Below are positions 10,101 through 19,660 of a DNA stretch of 46,822 nt, in pieces. The number at the start of each line of letters is the position of its first letter. Positions within the stretch are counted from its first letter, which is position 1. The DNA lies in assembly GCA_964007875.1 (NCBI GenBank), contig CAXGAH010000018.1:1-46822 (forward strand), given 5' to 3'. Position numbers and translations under genes: made by a program. This stretch comes from UBA1275 sp002323515 (GTDB taxonomy: Bacteria; Bacteroidota; Rhodothermia; Balneolales; Balneolaceae). The notes under the pieces are model-generated. The model was not told the origin of the DNA, did not search any database, and worked only from the letters and a program-made list of their open reading frames with translations.

Positions 10101-11420
10101 AAAATGCTCATTAGTTTCAACGTACCCTATGGCTGTGAGATGATGGTTGAAGAGGGTGATATGGTGCCTAAAGGAGCCCAACTTTGTAAGTGGGATCCAT
10201 ATAACGCACTTATTTTCTCTGAAATCGATGGCCAAGTTGCCTACAAAGACATCATACAGGGTATTACCTTCACCGAAGATACGGATGCTCAAACAGGTCA
10301 CCGTGAGAAAGTAATTACAGACTCAAAAGATCGTAGTTTAGTACCTACTTTAGTCATTAAAGGCGGTAGTGATCGTCTACGTGAGAGTACTCTACCCGTA
10401 GATACTCACATTGTTGTTGAGGATGGTGAGAAAGTAGCAGCTGGACAGATTTTGGCAAAAATTCCACGAGCTACAGGTAAATCTAAGGATATTACTGCCG
10501 GTCTACCACGAGTAACTGAGCTTTTTGAAGCCCGTTCACCAAGTGAGCCAGCAGCAGTAAGTGAAATTGATGGTATTGTAGAAATGGGTGCCCGTAAAAG
10601 AGGTTCTCAGGAAGTAATCGTTCGTTCAAAGGACGGTACGGATGAAAAGAAATATCTAATTTCATTAAGTAAGCATATTCTGGTGCAATCAAATGACTTT
10701 GTGAAGGCTGGGCAACCACTTTCCGATGGGACTATTCCTGCACAAGATATTCTTAATATCTTAGGCCCATATGCGGTTCAGTCGTATTTGGTGAATGAAA
10801 TACAAGAAGTTTACCGTCTGCAAGGGGTGAAAATAAACGATAAGCACATCGAAGTTATCGTGAGTACTATGATGCAGAAGGTAGAGATTACCGATCCAGG
10901 TGATACAATGTATCTTGAGGGTGATAAAGTAGATCGCTTCGAGGTTAATACTCGAAACGACGAACTAATTGGTAAATTTGTTGTTCGCGATCCAGGTGGA
11001 AGTGAGCTTAAGAAAGGCACCATATTAGATCGCCGTGAGGTTCGGGAGATTAATAATCAACTCATCAAAGAAGATAAAGCCGAATTGCAAGTGCTAGAAG
11101 CTAAACCAGCAATTTCTAAACCAATTCTACTTGGGATTACTCGTGCTGCATTGTCTACTGAAAGTTGGCTTTCAGCAGCATCTTTCCAAGAAACCACAAA
11201 GGTACTGACTCAAGCATCCATTGAAGCTAAACGTGATTATCTGCGTGGCCTCAAAGAAAATGTGGTTGTTGGACATAAAGTGCCTGCTGGTACCGGTCTT
11301 CGTGAGTACAACGAACTTATCGTTGGATCTCGTAAAGATATGGAAGAAGGCGAGGAAGAAGTGGCAAAAGTATTTGAAGCCCTTGGTGGTGAGGATACAG
11401 AAGCTATGCCTGAAGAATAG
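7116..11420 (+). CDS. rpoC: DNA-directed RNA polymerase subunit beta-prime
   Basis: A 1434-residue beta-prime subunit. It also starts with TTG (7116), five bases after CGGAGA at 7105-7110. The N-terminal zinc-binding site is visible in CHCGKYKRIRYK and CDRCGVEV. The catalytic NADFDGD loop, whose three aspartates hold the active-site magnesium, is at residues 471-477. A second cysteine set, CETGRGVCAKCYGRD, lies near residue 893. The trigger-loop region contains GEPGTQLTLRTFHVGG. The protein is complete and the gene is followed by a strong terminator. Confidence 0.98.
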   Translation: MPITKTLAVTNDFNSIGVSLASAEAILSRSHGEVLTPETINYRTFKPEMDGLFCEKIFGPVKDYECHCGKYKRIRYKGIICDRCGVEVTRKAVRRERMGHITLTVPTVHIWYFKSLPNKIAYLLGLSSKNLDKIVYYETFVIINPGMAKDLGYNKGDFITEEEKYDILDQLPEEHFDLDEDDEERFVVKEGADALESMLADLDLDEMAFNLREEVKEETSQMRKKKKLKQLQVIESFRAAAKHTENRPEWMVQRVIPVIPPELRPLVPLEGGRFATSDLNDLYRRVIIRNNRLKRLIDIKAPDVILRNEKRMLQEAVDSLYDNSRKSNAVRNNNRPLKSLSDMLKGKSGRFRQNLLGKRVDYSGRSVIVVGPELKMHECGLPKEMAVELYKPFIIRRLIERGFVKTVKSAKKVVDRRDAVVWEVLENVIDGHPVMLNRAPTLHRLGIQAFQPVLIEEKAIRLHPLACTAFNADFDGDQMAVHLPLSHDAVLEASVLMLGSHNILSPASGGPIAVPSQDMILGLYYLTKPRSGQQGEGKTFSSPQEVIIAFDQGQIKVHSKINVRVKYLNEQSEEVTEVVKTSTGRVLFNEIVPSEMGFINKTLGKKELRVLIGEIHARVGTAMASAFLDDMKRIGYENATLGGLSFSLEDIIIPDAKANLINGAKDEVTDIQGRYEMGFITDNERYNQVIDKWTSTTNRVSETLFQALADDSEGFNPVFMMADSGARGSKEQIRQLGGMRGLMAKPQKSSMQQGNEVIENPILSSFKEGLTVLEYFISTHGARKGLADTALKTADAGYLTRRLVDVSQDVIITEDDCGTLRGIKMQALKDNEDVIERLEDRIIGRFSLHDVYDPISDELLCEANQMIDELVAKKIAETSIEEVEIRSVLTCETGRGVCAKCYGRDLARGTVVEKGEAVGVIAAQSIGEPGTQLTLRTFHVGGTASRLEAESQHKAKFDGKVEFENIRVVDYNDGEEEHNVVLSRAGELKIVDEEGKMLISFNVPYGCEMMVEEGDMVPKGAQLCKWDPYNALIFSEIDGQVAYKDIIQGITFTEDTDAQTGHREKVITDSKDRSLVPTLVIKGGSDRLRESTLPVDTHIVVEDGEKVAAGQILAKIPRATGKSKDITAGLPRVTELFEARSPSEPAAVSEIDGIVEMGARKRGSQEVIVRSKDGTDEKKYLISLSKHILVQSNDFVKAGQPLSDGTIPAQDILNILGPYAVQSYLVNEIQEVYRLQGVKINDKHIEVIVSTMMQKVEITDPGDTMYLEGDKVDRFEVNTRNDELIGKFVVRDPGGSELKKGTILDRREVREINNQLIKEDKAELQVLEAKPAISKPILLGITRAALSTESWLSAASFQETTKVLTQASIEAKRDYLRGLKENVVVGHKVPAGTGLREYNELIVGSRKDMEEGEEEVAKVFEALGGEDTEAMPEE

Positions 11421-11456
11421 TAACCACTTATTCTAACCGATAAGCTTTAAAAAATT

Positions 11457-11492
11457 AAAGCCCCTTGTGACTGATCAGAAGGGGCTTTTTTT
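11457..11492 (+). terminator. Rho-independent terminator after rpoC
   Basis: AAAGCCCCTT at 11457-11466 pairs with AAGGGGCTTT at 11479-11488 around a 12-base loop, followed by a T-run to 11492. The A-run on the 5' side gives T residues on the other strand, so it could also stop transcription coming leftward from the YtxH/efflux genes. Confidence 0.9.
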
Positions 11493-11573
11493 GTGCTAAA
11501 ATGTTAAACACCAGCTGAATAACTATCAACAGATATGTTGTTAGTAAAATTGCTAGTAGTGGGTACGTAAATA

Positions 11574-11882
11574 CTACAACGCTTTTGGAGTTTGGTCAAT
11601 TGTTTCCAGTAGGTGCTCGGCTTCTTTAATGAGATTATCAGCTTTTTTCTTAGCTTCTGAGACCACCTTTTCACCCTTTTGTTTTGCTTCTGACATGAGC
11701 TTGTCTTTTTCCTTCTGCAACTCACCAATTAAATCGACTAGCTCATCTCTATAGTGACTTACCTGATAGCTTAACTTTTTTCGTGTATTAGTACCTGTAT
11801 CTGGTGCGTATAATAATGCTATAATCGATCCTGCTAGGGCTCCTGTTATCAATCCTGTTAAAAAACTTTCTGTTTTACTCAT
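11574..11882 (-). CDS. YtxH domain-containing small membrane protein
   Basis: A 102-residue protein. An N-terminal glycine- and alanine-rich transmembrane helix (about residues 7-27, FLTGLITGALAGSIIALLYA) is followed by the APDTG turn typical of the YtxH/GAS-like family. The rest is a charged, lysine/glutamate-rich helix that probably forms a coiled coil. AAGGAG lies just before the start. YtxH proteins are linked to general stress in Bacillus, but their biochemical role is unknown. It lies 74 bases downstream of the RND operon on the same strand, so read-through is possible but a functional link is not shown. Confidence 0.8.
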   Translation of the reverse strand: MSKTESFLTGLITGALAGSIIALLYAPDTGTNTRKKLSYQVSHYRDELVDLIGELQKEKDKLMSEAKQKGEKVVSEAKKKADNLIKEAEHLLETIDQTPKAL

Positions 11883-11956
11883 AACTACTCCTTTTCTTTT
11901 AGTATATAAAATCTGACGACTATTGTCTAATGTCCACTCATACAGACTTGTATGAT

Positions 11957-14900
11957 TTACTTTCTCCGAAGTTGCTTAACCCAATTGATGCTTTGATTAA
12001 ACCCAACTGAAAGAGCTGGAGTGATGAATAAGGTAAGAACGGCTCCAAATAATAGACCGCCAATAACTGCTTTAGCTAATGGGGACCAAATTTCAGCACC
12101 GGAACCTAATTCCAAAGACAAAGGTATCATTGAACAGATTGTAGTGATAGCGGTCAGCAGTATAGGGCGCATACGACGTCTACATGCCTCAATAACTTGT
12201 GTCATATATTCTGAGCCACTTGTAGGATCAAAAGCGATTCCTTTTGTGTTTAAATGGATATAATCAACTAATACTATACCATTGTTCACGATGATACCTA
12301 CTAACATGAACATTCCAATTTGAGCAGTAGTAGATAATGGATCTCCCAATAGTACCAAAAAGGCTAAGGCACCAAATGCTGCCATGAAAATACAAAGCCA
12401 AATAATGAAGGGATCCCGGAAATTCTCAAATAAAGACGCCATAATCATGTACATTAATAGTACAGCAGCGATCAAAGCAAAGAAGAATTGTTGAAAACCT
12501 TCAGCTGACTCAGAGGCCCCCCCCGTAAACTCGTAACGGTAGCCTTCAGGTAGTATGATTTCTGATTGAATAAAAGAGATAATTTTTTCGCGATATTCAT
12601 TGGCATCTCCATCTACCCGAATATTTACATCTAACACAGTTTCTCGATCTCGTCGCTGAAATGAATCAACCCCCTCTGTAGGTATAAATTCACCAACAGC
12701 CACTATTGGTACACGTTGTTCACCCACTTGAAATACTTCAACATCAAATAAGTCATCTCTATTCTTAAGGGCTTCTCGTCTTGATCGAACTTCGATGGGT
12801 ATTTCACGTCCCTCGTCTATATAAAATCCAGCTTGGTTACCCAATGTTTGTGTGCGCAAATTAGAGGCAATCGTATTCAAGTTGGTTCCTAATCGGCCTA
12901 CTCGTTCACGATCTACATAAAAATGTAGTTCAGGTGTCGGATCTGTACGTCCGTTATCTACGGATATAATAGCTGGGTCAGCCAATAGATTCTTTTCTAT
13001 TTCTCCGGAAATAGCGACTAACTCATCGATTTCTGAACCAATTAGACTCAATCGTATAGCGCCACCTCCAAAACTAAATCCACGTCCAAAATTTAGTCCT
13101 CCTCCTTCGACTCTCACTCTCACGGTAGTCCCCGCAGCGACTAATTCTTGCCGCAGGCGAAGAGAAAAGTCGTTCGTACTTATTTCTCTCTGGATTTCAG
13201 GTACGAGCACTACGCTTATTTCTCCACGATTAGTTTGCTCAGTCCAACGCGAACGGCCGATAGAGGATATGCGGGTTTCTACCTCGGGCATATCAGCCAG
13301 TTTAGTGTTAAATGCTTCAAGTACTTCCATTGTTCGAACCAATTTAGATCCTTCTGGAAGTGTAATGTCGATGTCTATTTCTCCTGAGTCGGTTTCAGGA
13401 AAGCCTTCCTTATTGATAGAGCTATATAAATAACCCGTGGCACTAATTATGCTGATCATGGAGACCACGGCAATCCATTTATGGTGTAATATCCACCGTA
13501 GTATGCCAGTGTATCGTTGTTCTATATGAGATATTCCTCGGAAAGCCCAATTATTTCGACTAAACTGTTTAGAATCTAAGGCCAAAAGAGAGATTACGGG
13601 AACCAATATTATGGATGATAGGAAGGAGAATCCGATAGCGAAACAAATAGTAAAAGCGAATTCTCGAAAAAAACTTCCTTGAACGCCACTGAGCATGATA
13701 ATGGGAATAAACACCCCCAAGGTCGTGAGAGTAGAACCTAGTAAAGCCCCGATGACCTCATTGGTACCTTTTAAGGCAGCATCGTATTTACTCATGCCTT
13801 CTTCCAATTTTCGAGCAATACTTTCGGTGACCACAATAGAGTTGTCCACCAAAAGCCCAATGGCCAAAGCTAAGGCAGAGATGGTTAGAATATTGAGGGT
13901 GAGATCAGCAAAATACATGGCTGCAAAGCTCGCGGCAATGGATACCGGTATGGAGGTAGCAACCACTAACGAAATTCTCCATCCGCCCATAAAAATAAGG
14001 ATAACGGCAATAACCACAATTAAGGCACTAGTTGCGGACTGCGATAGATTGTTAATAGAGTCTTCAATGTTACGCCCTTCATCTGAAAGCACCTGGATGT
14101 TAACTCCTGGTGGCATGATATCATTTAGCTCATTTAAACTTTCTTTTACGGCATTTACTACATCCAAGGTATTGGCATCGGAACTTTTTTGAATATCTAC
14201 GGATACACTGTTTCGTCCATTTACGGTGACCAAAGAGGTCACATCAGTGAATCCATCCGATAGTTCAGCAACATCTTTTACCCGAATAGGTATTCCGTTT
14301 TCGGAAATCTTAACAATAGTGTTGGCTATTTCATCTACGCTGGTGTAAGTGGACTGAACCCTAACCGAGTAGCTTATACGATCAGAAATCACATTCCCAA
14401 TAGGTAATTGCGCATTATTTGACCTAAGTGCATTTTCAACATTGGCCGGTGAAAGGTTATATTGCGCCAGTGACATGGGAGATACATCCACATAAATACG
14501 CCGTTCTAATCCCCCCTGAGTCTCTGCAGATGCAAGTCCATCAATCCGTTCTAATCGGGGTTCCACAATTTCGACGCCTAAATTACGAAGTTCATCTAAA
14601 CCTCGATTGCTAGCGTCTATACTTAGCTTCATGATAGGGCGGTTCTCTGGATCGAACTGGAAAATAACGGGCTCCCTAGCCTGATTAGGTAATTCGTTTC
14701 GGACATTGTCCAGTGCTTCACGTACTTTAAGTTCGGTTTTCCGAATATCTGTCCCATCTTTTAATCGCATGATGATAAATGCACTTCCCCGGCTCACACG
14801 TGCTTCTAAGCTTTCAATCCCCTCAATAGCCGAAACAGCCCCTTCAATTGGGTTTACCAATATCCGGTTTATATCCTCTGGAGATACATTCTGATACCCC

Positions 14901-15055
14901 GTAGAAATAGCCAAGACAGGAATATTTATAGATGGAAATAGAGTTACCCGCAGATTTTGTAGTGAAAAAACCCCAAATGCTGTCATTATCAGCGTAATCA
15001 TAATCACGGTGATAGGGCGTCGTAAAATGGAACCAGCTACACTGAATTGTTTCAT
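11957..15055 (-). CDS. RND efflux transporter permease (second of a tandem pair)
   Basis: A 1032-residue inner-membrane permease of the AcrB/HAE superfamily, which exports hydrophobic or amphipathic compounds using the proton gradient. It has the usual two halves of one helix, a large periplasmic loop and a helix bundle. The helix-4 motif reads GLLVDNSIVVTESI, with Asp404-Asn405 where AcrB has two aspartates, so one proton-relay acid is replaced. The start lies four bases after the end of the upstream permease gene, which ends in tandem TAG-TAA stops, and an AAGGA site overlaps that end. Substrate is unknown. No outer-membrane channel gene is nearby, so a TolC-like protein encoded elsewhere is presumably used. 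Confidence 0.9.
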   Translation of the reverse strand: MKQFSVAGSILRRPITVIMITLIMTAFGVFSLQNLRVTLFPSINIPVLAISTGYQNVSPEDINRILVNPIEGAVSAIEGIESLEARVSRGSAFIIMRLKDGTDIRKTELKVREALDNVRNELPNQAREPVIFQFDPENRPIMKLSIDASNRGLDELRNLGVEIVEPRLERIDGLASAETQGGLERRIYVDVSPMSLAQYNLSPANVENALRSNNAQLPIGNVISDRISYSVRVQSTYTSVDEIANTIVKISENGIPIRVKDVAELSDGFTDVTSLVTVNGRNSVSVDIQKSSDANTLDVVNAVKESLNELNDIMPPGVNIQVLSDEGRNIEDSINNLSQSATSALIVVIAVILIFMGGWRISLVVATSIPVSIAASFAAMYFADLTLNILTISALALAIGLLVDNSIVVTESIARKLEEGMSKYDAALKGTNEVIGALLGSTLTTLGVFIPIIMLSGVQGSFFREFAFTICFAIGFSFLSSIILVPVISLLALDSKQFSRNNWAFRGISHIEQRYTGILRWILHHKWIAVVSMISIISATGYLYSSINKEGFPETDSGEIDIDITLPEGSKLVRTMEVLEAFNTKLADMPEVETRISSIGRSRWTEQTNRGEISVVLVPEIQREISTNDFSLRLRQELVAAGTTVRVRVEGGGLNFGRGFSFGGGAIRLSLIGSEIDELVAISGEIEKNLLADPAIISVDNGRTDPTPELHFYVDRERVGRLGTNLNTIASNLRTQTLGNQAGFYIDEGREIPIEVRSRREALKNRDDLFDVEVFQVGEQRVPIVAVGEFIPTEGVDSFQRRDRETVLDVNIRVDGDANEYREKIISFIQSEIILPEGYRYEFTGGASESAEGFQQFFFALIAAVLLMYMIMASLFENFRDPFIIWLCIFMAAFGALAFLVLLGDPLSTTAQIGMFMLVGIIVNNGIVLVDYIHLNTKGIAFDPTSGSEYMTQVIEACRRRMRPILLTAITTICSMIPLSLELGSGAEIWSPLAKAVIGGLLFGAVLTLFITPALSVGFNQSINWVKQLRRK

Positions 15056-15059
15056 ATTA

Positions 15060-18000
15060 CTATCCTTCTCGGGTTAATGTAACCGTTGCAGTCGCTGATT
15101 CACGCTGTTCCTCGTCGTCTAATGGGTCCAGTTTATGTACGGCATCAAAGCCTAAGCGTTCCACTCCACTGTTGATAATTAGATACAGACAAGGTACGAC
15201 AAATAACATAAGTAGGGTTGACATAGTCAAACCACCAATAACGGTTCTAGCCATTGGACTCCAGGTTTCAGAACCAGAACCAATTTCTAATGCCAATGGG
15301 ACCATAGATAAAATAGTGGTAAATGCGGTCATGAGAATTGGACGTAAACGGCGAACTGCCCCAGTTACTATGGCTTGACTACGTTCCATACCACGAGCCT
15401 GTAATATTTTAATGTAGTCGATCATAACAATACCATTATTGACCACAATACCAGTTAGAAGGATAAGACCAACCATAGATGTTACACTGATAGAAGTGCC
15501 GGTAGCCCATAGCATGAGTAATACACCTGTAAGTGCCAAGGGTATAGTGAAAATGATGATAAAGGGCTCAACTAAACTTTCGAATTGAGAGGCCATTACC
15601 ATGTAGGTTAGTATGCCTGCGATTGCAAAAGCTAAGAGTAAGAAACTAAATGATTCCGCTTGCTCCTCGGCTGTACCAGCTAACTCGTAGCGATAACCAT
15701 CGGGCCAATCAACCTGATCAAGTAACAGTCTGGCTTGATCGGAAGCCGCTTTTAAATCGGTTCCAGCTAGTTCTGCTGTAATTTCAGTCACCCGTTCTTG
15801 ATTAATTCGCATAACATTAGTCGGTCCTGTATAACGTTCTAGGCGGGCTAGATTCTTAAGGGGCATCCAACCAGCTGCCGGTGTTTGAATTTGAATATTG
15901 GATAGATCTAGCGTCTCCGATTTATCCTTTGGATCTAGTTCAACCAACACCTCAAATTCAACGCCCTGATCGACGAAGCTAGTAGCAATATTTCCTTTTA
16001 CTGCATCACTTACAGCAGAAGCGACTTGATTGGTGTTCATTCCTACACGAGAAATCCGTTCTCGATCCATTATAAGCCTGAGTTCAGGTCTTCCTTGATC
16101 AGAGCTGGAAAATAAATTCACTACTCCTTCAATACTAGATAAGCGTTCCTTCACGCCTTCGGTTAGTTCTTTCTTGAGATCGGGATCATAGCCAAATATT
16201 TGTACCATTAGCCCATTCTCGCCATCGGGGCTTAAAGGATCAATAATAAGTTCTTTAATCTGAACTCCAGGAACTTGTTCCAGTGAACCGAGTAGCGATT
16301 GGGTAATTTCAAACTGTCCCCGTTTGCGCTCTTTTTGACCAACCAATTCAACCCGTATGGTACCTCTGTAGCCACCGGGGTTATCCGCACCTTCTACTCC
16401 TTCTTTATCTCCATAGTCTGCAACCACTAACCTAGCCTCTGGCACTTGTTGCTGGATGATGGACTCGACTTGACGAACGGATCGCTCTAATTCGAACAGG
16501 TTTACGCCAGGTTCTCTTTGTACTTCCAAGGTAAAGGCGTTTTCATCGACTCTAGGAAAGAATTCCCCACCAAGCTGGTAAAAAATTGGTAGGGTAGCCC
16601 CGAATAGAAACAAAGCCGAAAACACGACCATACCACTACTTTGTATAAGACGATTCAATAAAAATCGATATTGATCTTCTAGTTTTTCAAGAAGATTAGA
16701 TAAAATGACGGCTAATTTATTAGTGGCTTCAAAATTAGTTTTCTCTTCTCTAAAAAAGAGCGAGGTCATCATGGGGATGAGTGTTAAAGCAACCAAAGAT
16801 GAAACCGTTAGGGAGAAAGATATGGTGAGAGCTAAATCTCTAAATAAGAACCCTGCAATCCCTGGGACAAAAAGAATAGGCAAAAACACAACCAAGGTCG
16901 TTAAGGTGGAAACTACCACTGGAACCGCTACTTCTCGCGCACCCATGATAGATGCCGTTTTACGGTCTGTTCCATCTTCTCTGAAGCGAAAAATATTTTC
17001 AAGTACAACTACGGCATCATCTACCACCATTCCTACCGCTAGAGTGAGGCCTGATAAGGATATGATGTTAAGACTCAAATCTGCGAAATCCATTACCATG
17101 AAGGTGGTAATAATAGACACAGGAATAGAAATAGCGATAATGAGTGCAGAACGCCCGCTACGCAGAAAGGCCAACAGGATTAACACTACTAATATTACAG
17201 CCTGTATGCCCGTTAAAAGAAGGTTTTGGATACTTTGCTGAATAAATTCCGCTTTATTAGTAAGTACTTTAATTTGTACATCTTGAGGCAGGCTTCTTTT
17301 TATGTTATCTAAACTTTTAATAACATCAGTTGCAGCAGATACAACATTCGCATCACTCTGACGATATACGTTTAAAATTACGCCATCCTCTCCGTCAATA
17401 TGTACATTGCCTATGGGTTGAGCAATACCATCATCGATCACAGCAATATCCCTGAGTAGGAGCGCTTGCCCTTCTCGAACAGTTATAATGGTGTTTCGAA
17501 TTTGATCAATATTTTTGAATTCACCGATGGTCCGTAAACTATATATAGTATTCCCCTCGGATAATTGGCCTGCTGGTACCTGAATGTTTTCCTGTGCAAG
17601 TTTAGCTGCTATTTCTGCAATGGTAATATCATAAAGGCGCATTTTTTCATTATTGATGGTCACGTTAATTTGCCTTTCCAGACCACCAGAAGTTTCTACT
17701 GAAGCGATGCCGTTAACTCGCTCAATACGCTGTTCTAAGATTTGATTTGCATAGGTTCGTAGATCGCGAGGACTTCGGGCATTACTCGTTAGCGTGAGAA
17801 CCACGATGGGTTCTTGGTTAGGATCGTACGAAAATACCAGGGGGGATTGCGCATCATCCGGAATTGATCGCTCTACAAATCCAAGCTGTTTCCGGACATC
17901 ATTTTCGGCCTCATATAAATCAGTACCCCAGTTGAAGTTTAATTTCACGACGGAGGCTCCTTGACTCGAAAGCGATCGTATTCGGCGAATACCACTAATA

Positions 18001-18221
18001 CTACCAACAGACTCTTCAATGGGTCTGGTAACCAGAGTTTCTATGTCCTCTGGAGCAACCCCTTCGTAACTTGTATACACAGTAATGGTGGGAAAAGATA
18101 CATCCGGATATAGATTCAATCGTAAATTTTGGAGACCATAAATTCCAAACCCAACAAAAATTAGGGTCGACATCAGCAGGGTGATGGGACGTTCAACGGC
18201 TATTTTTGATAATGCTCCCAT
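15060..18221 (-). CDS. RND efflux transporter permease (first of a tandem pair)
   Basis: A 1053-residue RND permease with the same two-halves architecture as its neighbour. It keeps the full helix-4 proton-relay pair: GMVVDDAVVVLENI with Asp401-Asp402. The N-terminus, KIAVERPITLLMSTLIFVGF, is the usual first helix. It starts five bases after the adaptor gene stop, so adaptor and both permeases form one operon. By analogy with MdtABC and MuxABC, two unlike permeases behind one adaptor may build a heterotrimer; this is inference. The last 25 residues are polar, charged and cytoplasmic. Confidence 0.92.
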   Translation of the reverse strand: MGALSKIAVERPITLLMSTLIFVGFGIYGLQNLRLNLYPDVSFPTITVYTSYEGVAPEDIETLVTRPIEESVGSISGIRRIRSLSSQGASVVKLNFNWGTDLYEAENDVRKQLGFVERSIPDDAQSPLVFSYDPNQEPIVVLTLTSNARSPRDLRTYANQILEQRIERVNGIASVETSGGLERQINVTINNEKMRLYDITIAEIAAKLAQENIQVPAGQLSEGNTIYSLRTIGEFKNIDQIRNTIITVREGQALLLRDIAVIDDGIAQPIGNVHIDGEDGVILNVYRQSDANVVSAATDVIKSLDNIKRSLPQDVQIKVLTNKAEFIQQSIQNLLLTGIQAVILVVLILLAFLRSGRSALIIAISIPVSIITTFMVMDFADLSLNIISLSGLTLAVGMVVDDAVVVLENIFRFREDGTDRKTASIMGAREVAVPVVVSTLTTLVVFLPILFVPGIAGFLFRDLALTISFSLTVSSLVALTLIPMMTSLFFREEKTNFEATNKLAVILSNLLEKLEDQYRFLLNRLIQSSGMVVFSALFLFGATLPIFYQLGGEFFPRVDENAFTLEVQREPGVNLFELERSVRQVESIIQQQVPEARLVVADYGDKEGVEGADNPGGYRGTIRVELVGQKERKRGQFEITQSLLGSLEQVPGVQIKELIIDPLSPDGENGLMVQIFGYDPDLKKELTEGVKERLSSIEGVVNLFSSSDQGRPELRLIMDRERISRVGMNTNQVASAVSDAVKGNIATSFVDQGVEFEVLVELDPKDKSETLDLSNIQIQTPAAGWMPLKNLARLERYTGPTNVMRINQERVTEITAELAGTDLKAASDQARLLLDQVDWPDGYRYELAGTAEEQAESFSFLLLAFAIAGILTYMVMASQFESLVEPFIIIFTIPLALTGVLLMLWATGTSISVTSMVGLILLTGIVVNNGIVMIDYIKILQARGMERSQAIVTGAVRRLRPILMTAFTTILSMVPLALEIGSGSETWSPMARTVIGGLTMSTLLMLFVVPCLYLIINSGVERLGFDAVHKLDPLDDEEQRESATATVTLTREG

Positions 18222-18226
18222 GTAAA

Positions 18227-19660
18227 CTAGCGGTTCGAGGCATTAGCAGTAGAGTCGTCAATACTAGCATTATTAGATTGCTGAAAATAAGTTCTTCGTT
18301 CTTCAGCGGTCATTTTTTGAAAAAACGCTCTGCGCTCTTCTTGACTCATTTTACTAAGTTTATTTCTTTGTTCCTCTGTTAAATTTGCAAACGGATTATT
18401 ATTAGCGTTACCTGATCGTTGTATTCTTCTTTGATTAGTGACCTCAAAAGAACCATCATCCATAGATGTTCCTTCGGGTTGAATTGTATTTTGCTCGGCA
18501 GTTTGAAATAAAGCCCCGCTAGCCACCGAAATACGCCCACCTTCTTCAAGTCCCTTTTGTCCTGTGATTACAATATTTTCACCTGGCCGTAATCCAGATA
18601 AAACTTCTATGCGATCGCCTTGCTCAATACCTAACTCCAAGGTGCGGCGTTCTGCTACACTATCTCCTTTGGATACGAATACGGAATAACTTCGCTCGAG
18701 CTCAATGGTATTTGACTCTGGATTGACCACGGTTTCAACCACCTCAACTAACGCACTTCGTGGTATCACCACGGCGTTATCGTTGGTTTGGATATTGATG
18801 AGGTTTTCTGCCAATACGCCAGAATATATACTACCACCCACCTGTATTAGGGTAATAACTACTTCACCAAGTCCTGTGGTTGGATCAAGTTGAGGACTTT
18901 TTCTCGAAACGATTCCAGTTGCTGATACACTAGCCTCATTTGAAACTCTTAATTGCACATTCTGTCCAATACGGGCAGAACGCCAGTCTTGTACAGGTAA
19001 AAAAATACGAGTTTCAAAGCCATTGTCACTGGCCAATTCAAACAGAGTTTGTCCAGATGGTGCCAAATCACCCTCTTCCAAACTACGACTGACCACTACA
19101 CCATTTACAGGTGCACGAACCTCGGTAAAGTTAAAATTTTCCTGTGCTTGAGTTAAGGAAGCTCTGGCGGATTCTAACTGAGCCATCGCATTACGATAGG
19201 TTGCTAGGGCAATTTCGTATTCACTGTCACTTACCAAATCCATCTCTAGTAATTGGCTCTGTCGTTCGAACTGGGCACTATCTCTTCGCAATGCAATACG
19301 ACTTTGAGCTAACTGCGCCTGAGCTTGACTCAGTTGGTCTCGAAATGTTTTATCATAGATTTTAGCCATTAATTGGCCAGTTTCAACAGTGTCCCCAAGA
19401 TCTACATAGATATCGGTTAGCCTATTCGAAACTTGAGGAGACACACTCACTAAATCTTGTGCCTTTACGGTGCCATACGAACGTACTTGATCGGCAATAG
19501 TGCTAAGTTCAACCGTCATAGTTTCCACGCTTGTACTTCGATTTGCTGAGAAGCCACTAAAACGACTAAAATCAGGTCTTCCATTAGAAGCCTCGTCATC
19601 ATCTCCGCAATTCAGAATAAGTAATGATGGAAATAGTAAGAGAAACAGTGTTTTTTTCAC
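18227..19660 (-). CDS. RND efflux periplasmic adaptor (membrane fusion) lipoprotein
   Basis: A 477-residue HlyD/AcrA-like adaptor. It starts with a lipoprotein signal ending LLILNC, so Cys18 would be lipidated and anchored. A barrel-sandwich half (VSPQVSNRLTDIYVDLGDTV) leads into an alpha-hairpin rich in Gln and Ala (about residues 110-170), then the returning lipoyl half (VRAPVNGVVVSRSLEEGDL) and beta-barrel domains. The C-terminal 50 residues are unusual: three consecutive 12-residue repeats followed by an Asn/Ser-rich end. It is the first gene of the three-gene efflux operon and bridges the permeases to an outer-membrane channel. Confidence 0.92.
   Translation of the reverse strand: MKKTLFLLLFPSLLILNCGDDDEASNGRPDFSRFSGFSANRSTSVETMTVELSTIADQVRSYGTVKAQDLVSVSPQVSNRLTDIYVDLGDTVETGQLMAKIYDKTFRDQLSQAQAQLAQSRIALRRDSAQFERQSQLLEMDLVSDSEYEIALATYRNAMAQLESARASLTQAQENFNFTEVRAPVNGVVVSRSLEEGDLAPSGQTLFELASDNGFETRIFLPVQDWRSARIGQNVQLRVSNEASVSATGIVSRKSPQLDPTTGLGEVVITLIQVGGSIYSGVLAENLINIQTNDNAVVIPRSALVEVVETVVNPESNTIELERSYSVFVSKGDSVAERRTLELGIEQGDRIEVLSGLRPGENIVITGQKGLEEGGRISVASGALFQTAEQNTIQPEGTSMDDGSFEVTNQRRIQRSGNANNNPFANLTEEQRNKLSKMSQEERRAFFQKMTAEERRTYFQQSNNASIDDSTANASNR
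18275..18382 (-). repeat. Three 12-residue tandem repeats at the adaptor C-terminus
   Basis: Residues 427-462 of the adaptor read as three units: LTEEQRNKLSKM, SQEERRAFFQKM and TAEERRTYFQQS. The shared pattern is x-x-EE-x/R-R, then hydrophobic, then Gln or Lys before Met or Ser. The repeat is visible in protein but diverged in DNA. Such (M)TxEERR tails resemble Spy/CpxP-like LTxxQ segments, but homology is not shown. Confidence 0.7.

Noticed and set aside
13695..14192. Long + strand frame inside the RND permease gene
   Set aside because: It is the complement of a confidently assigned permease and shows no protein features of its own.
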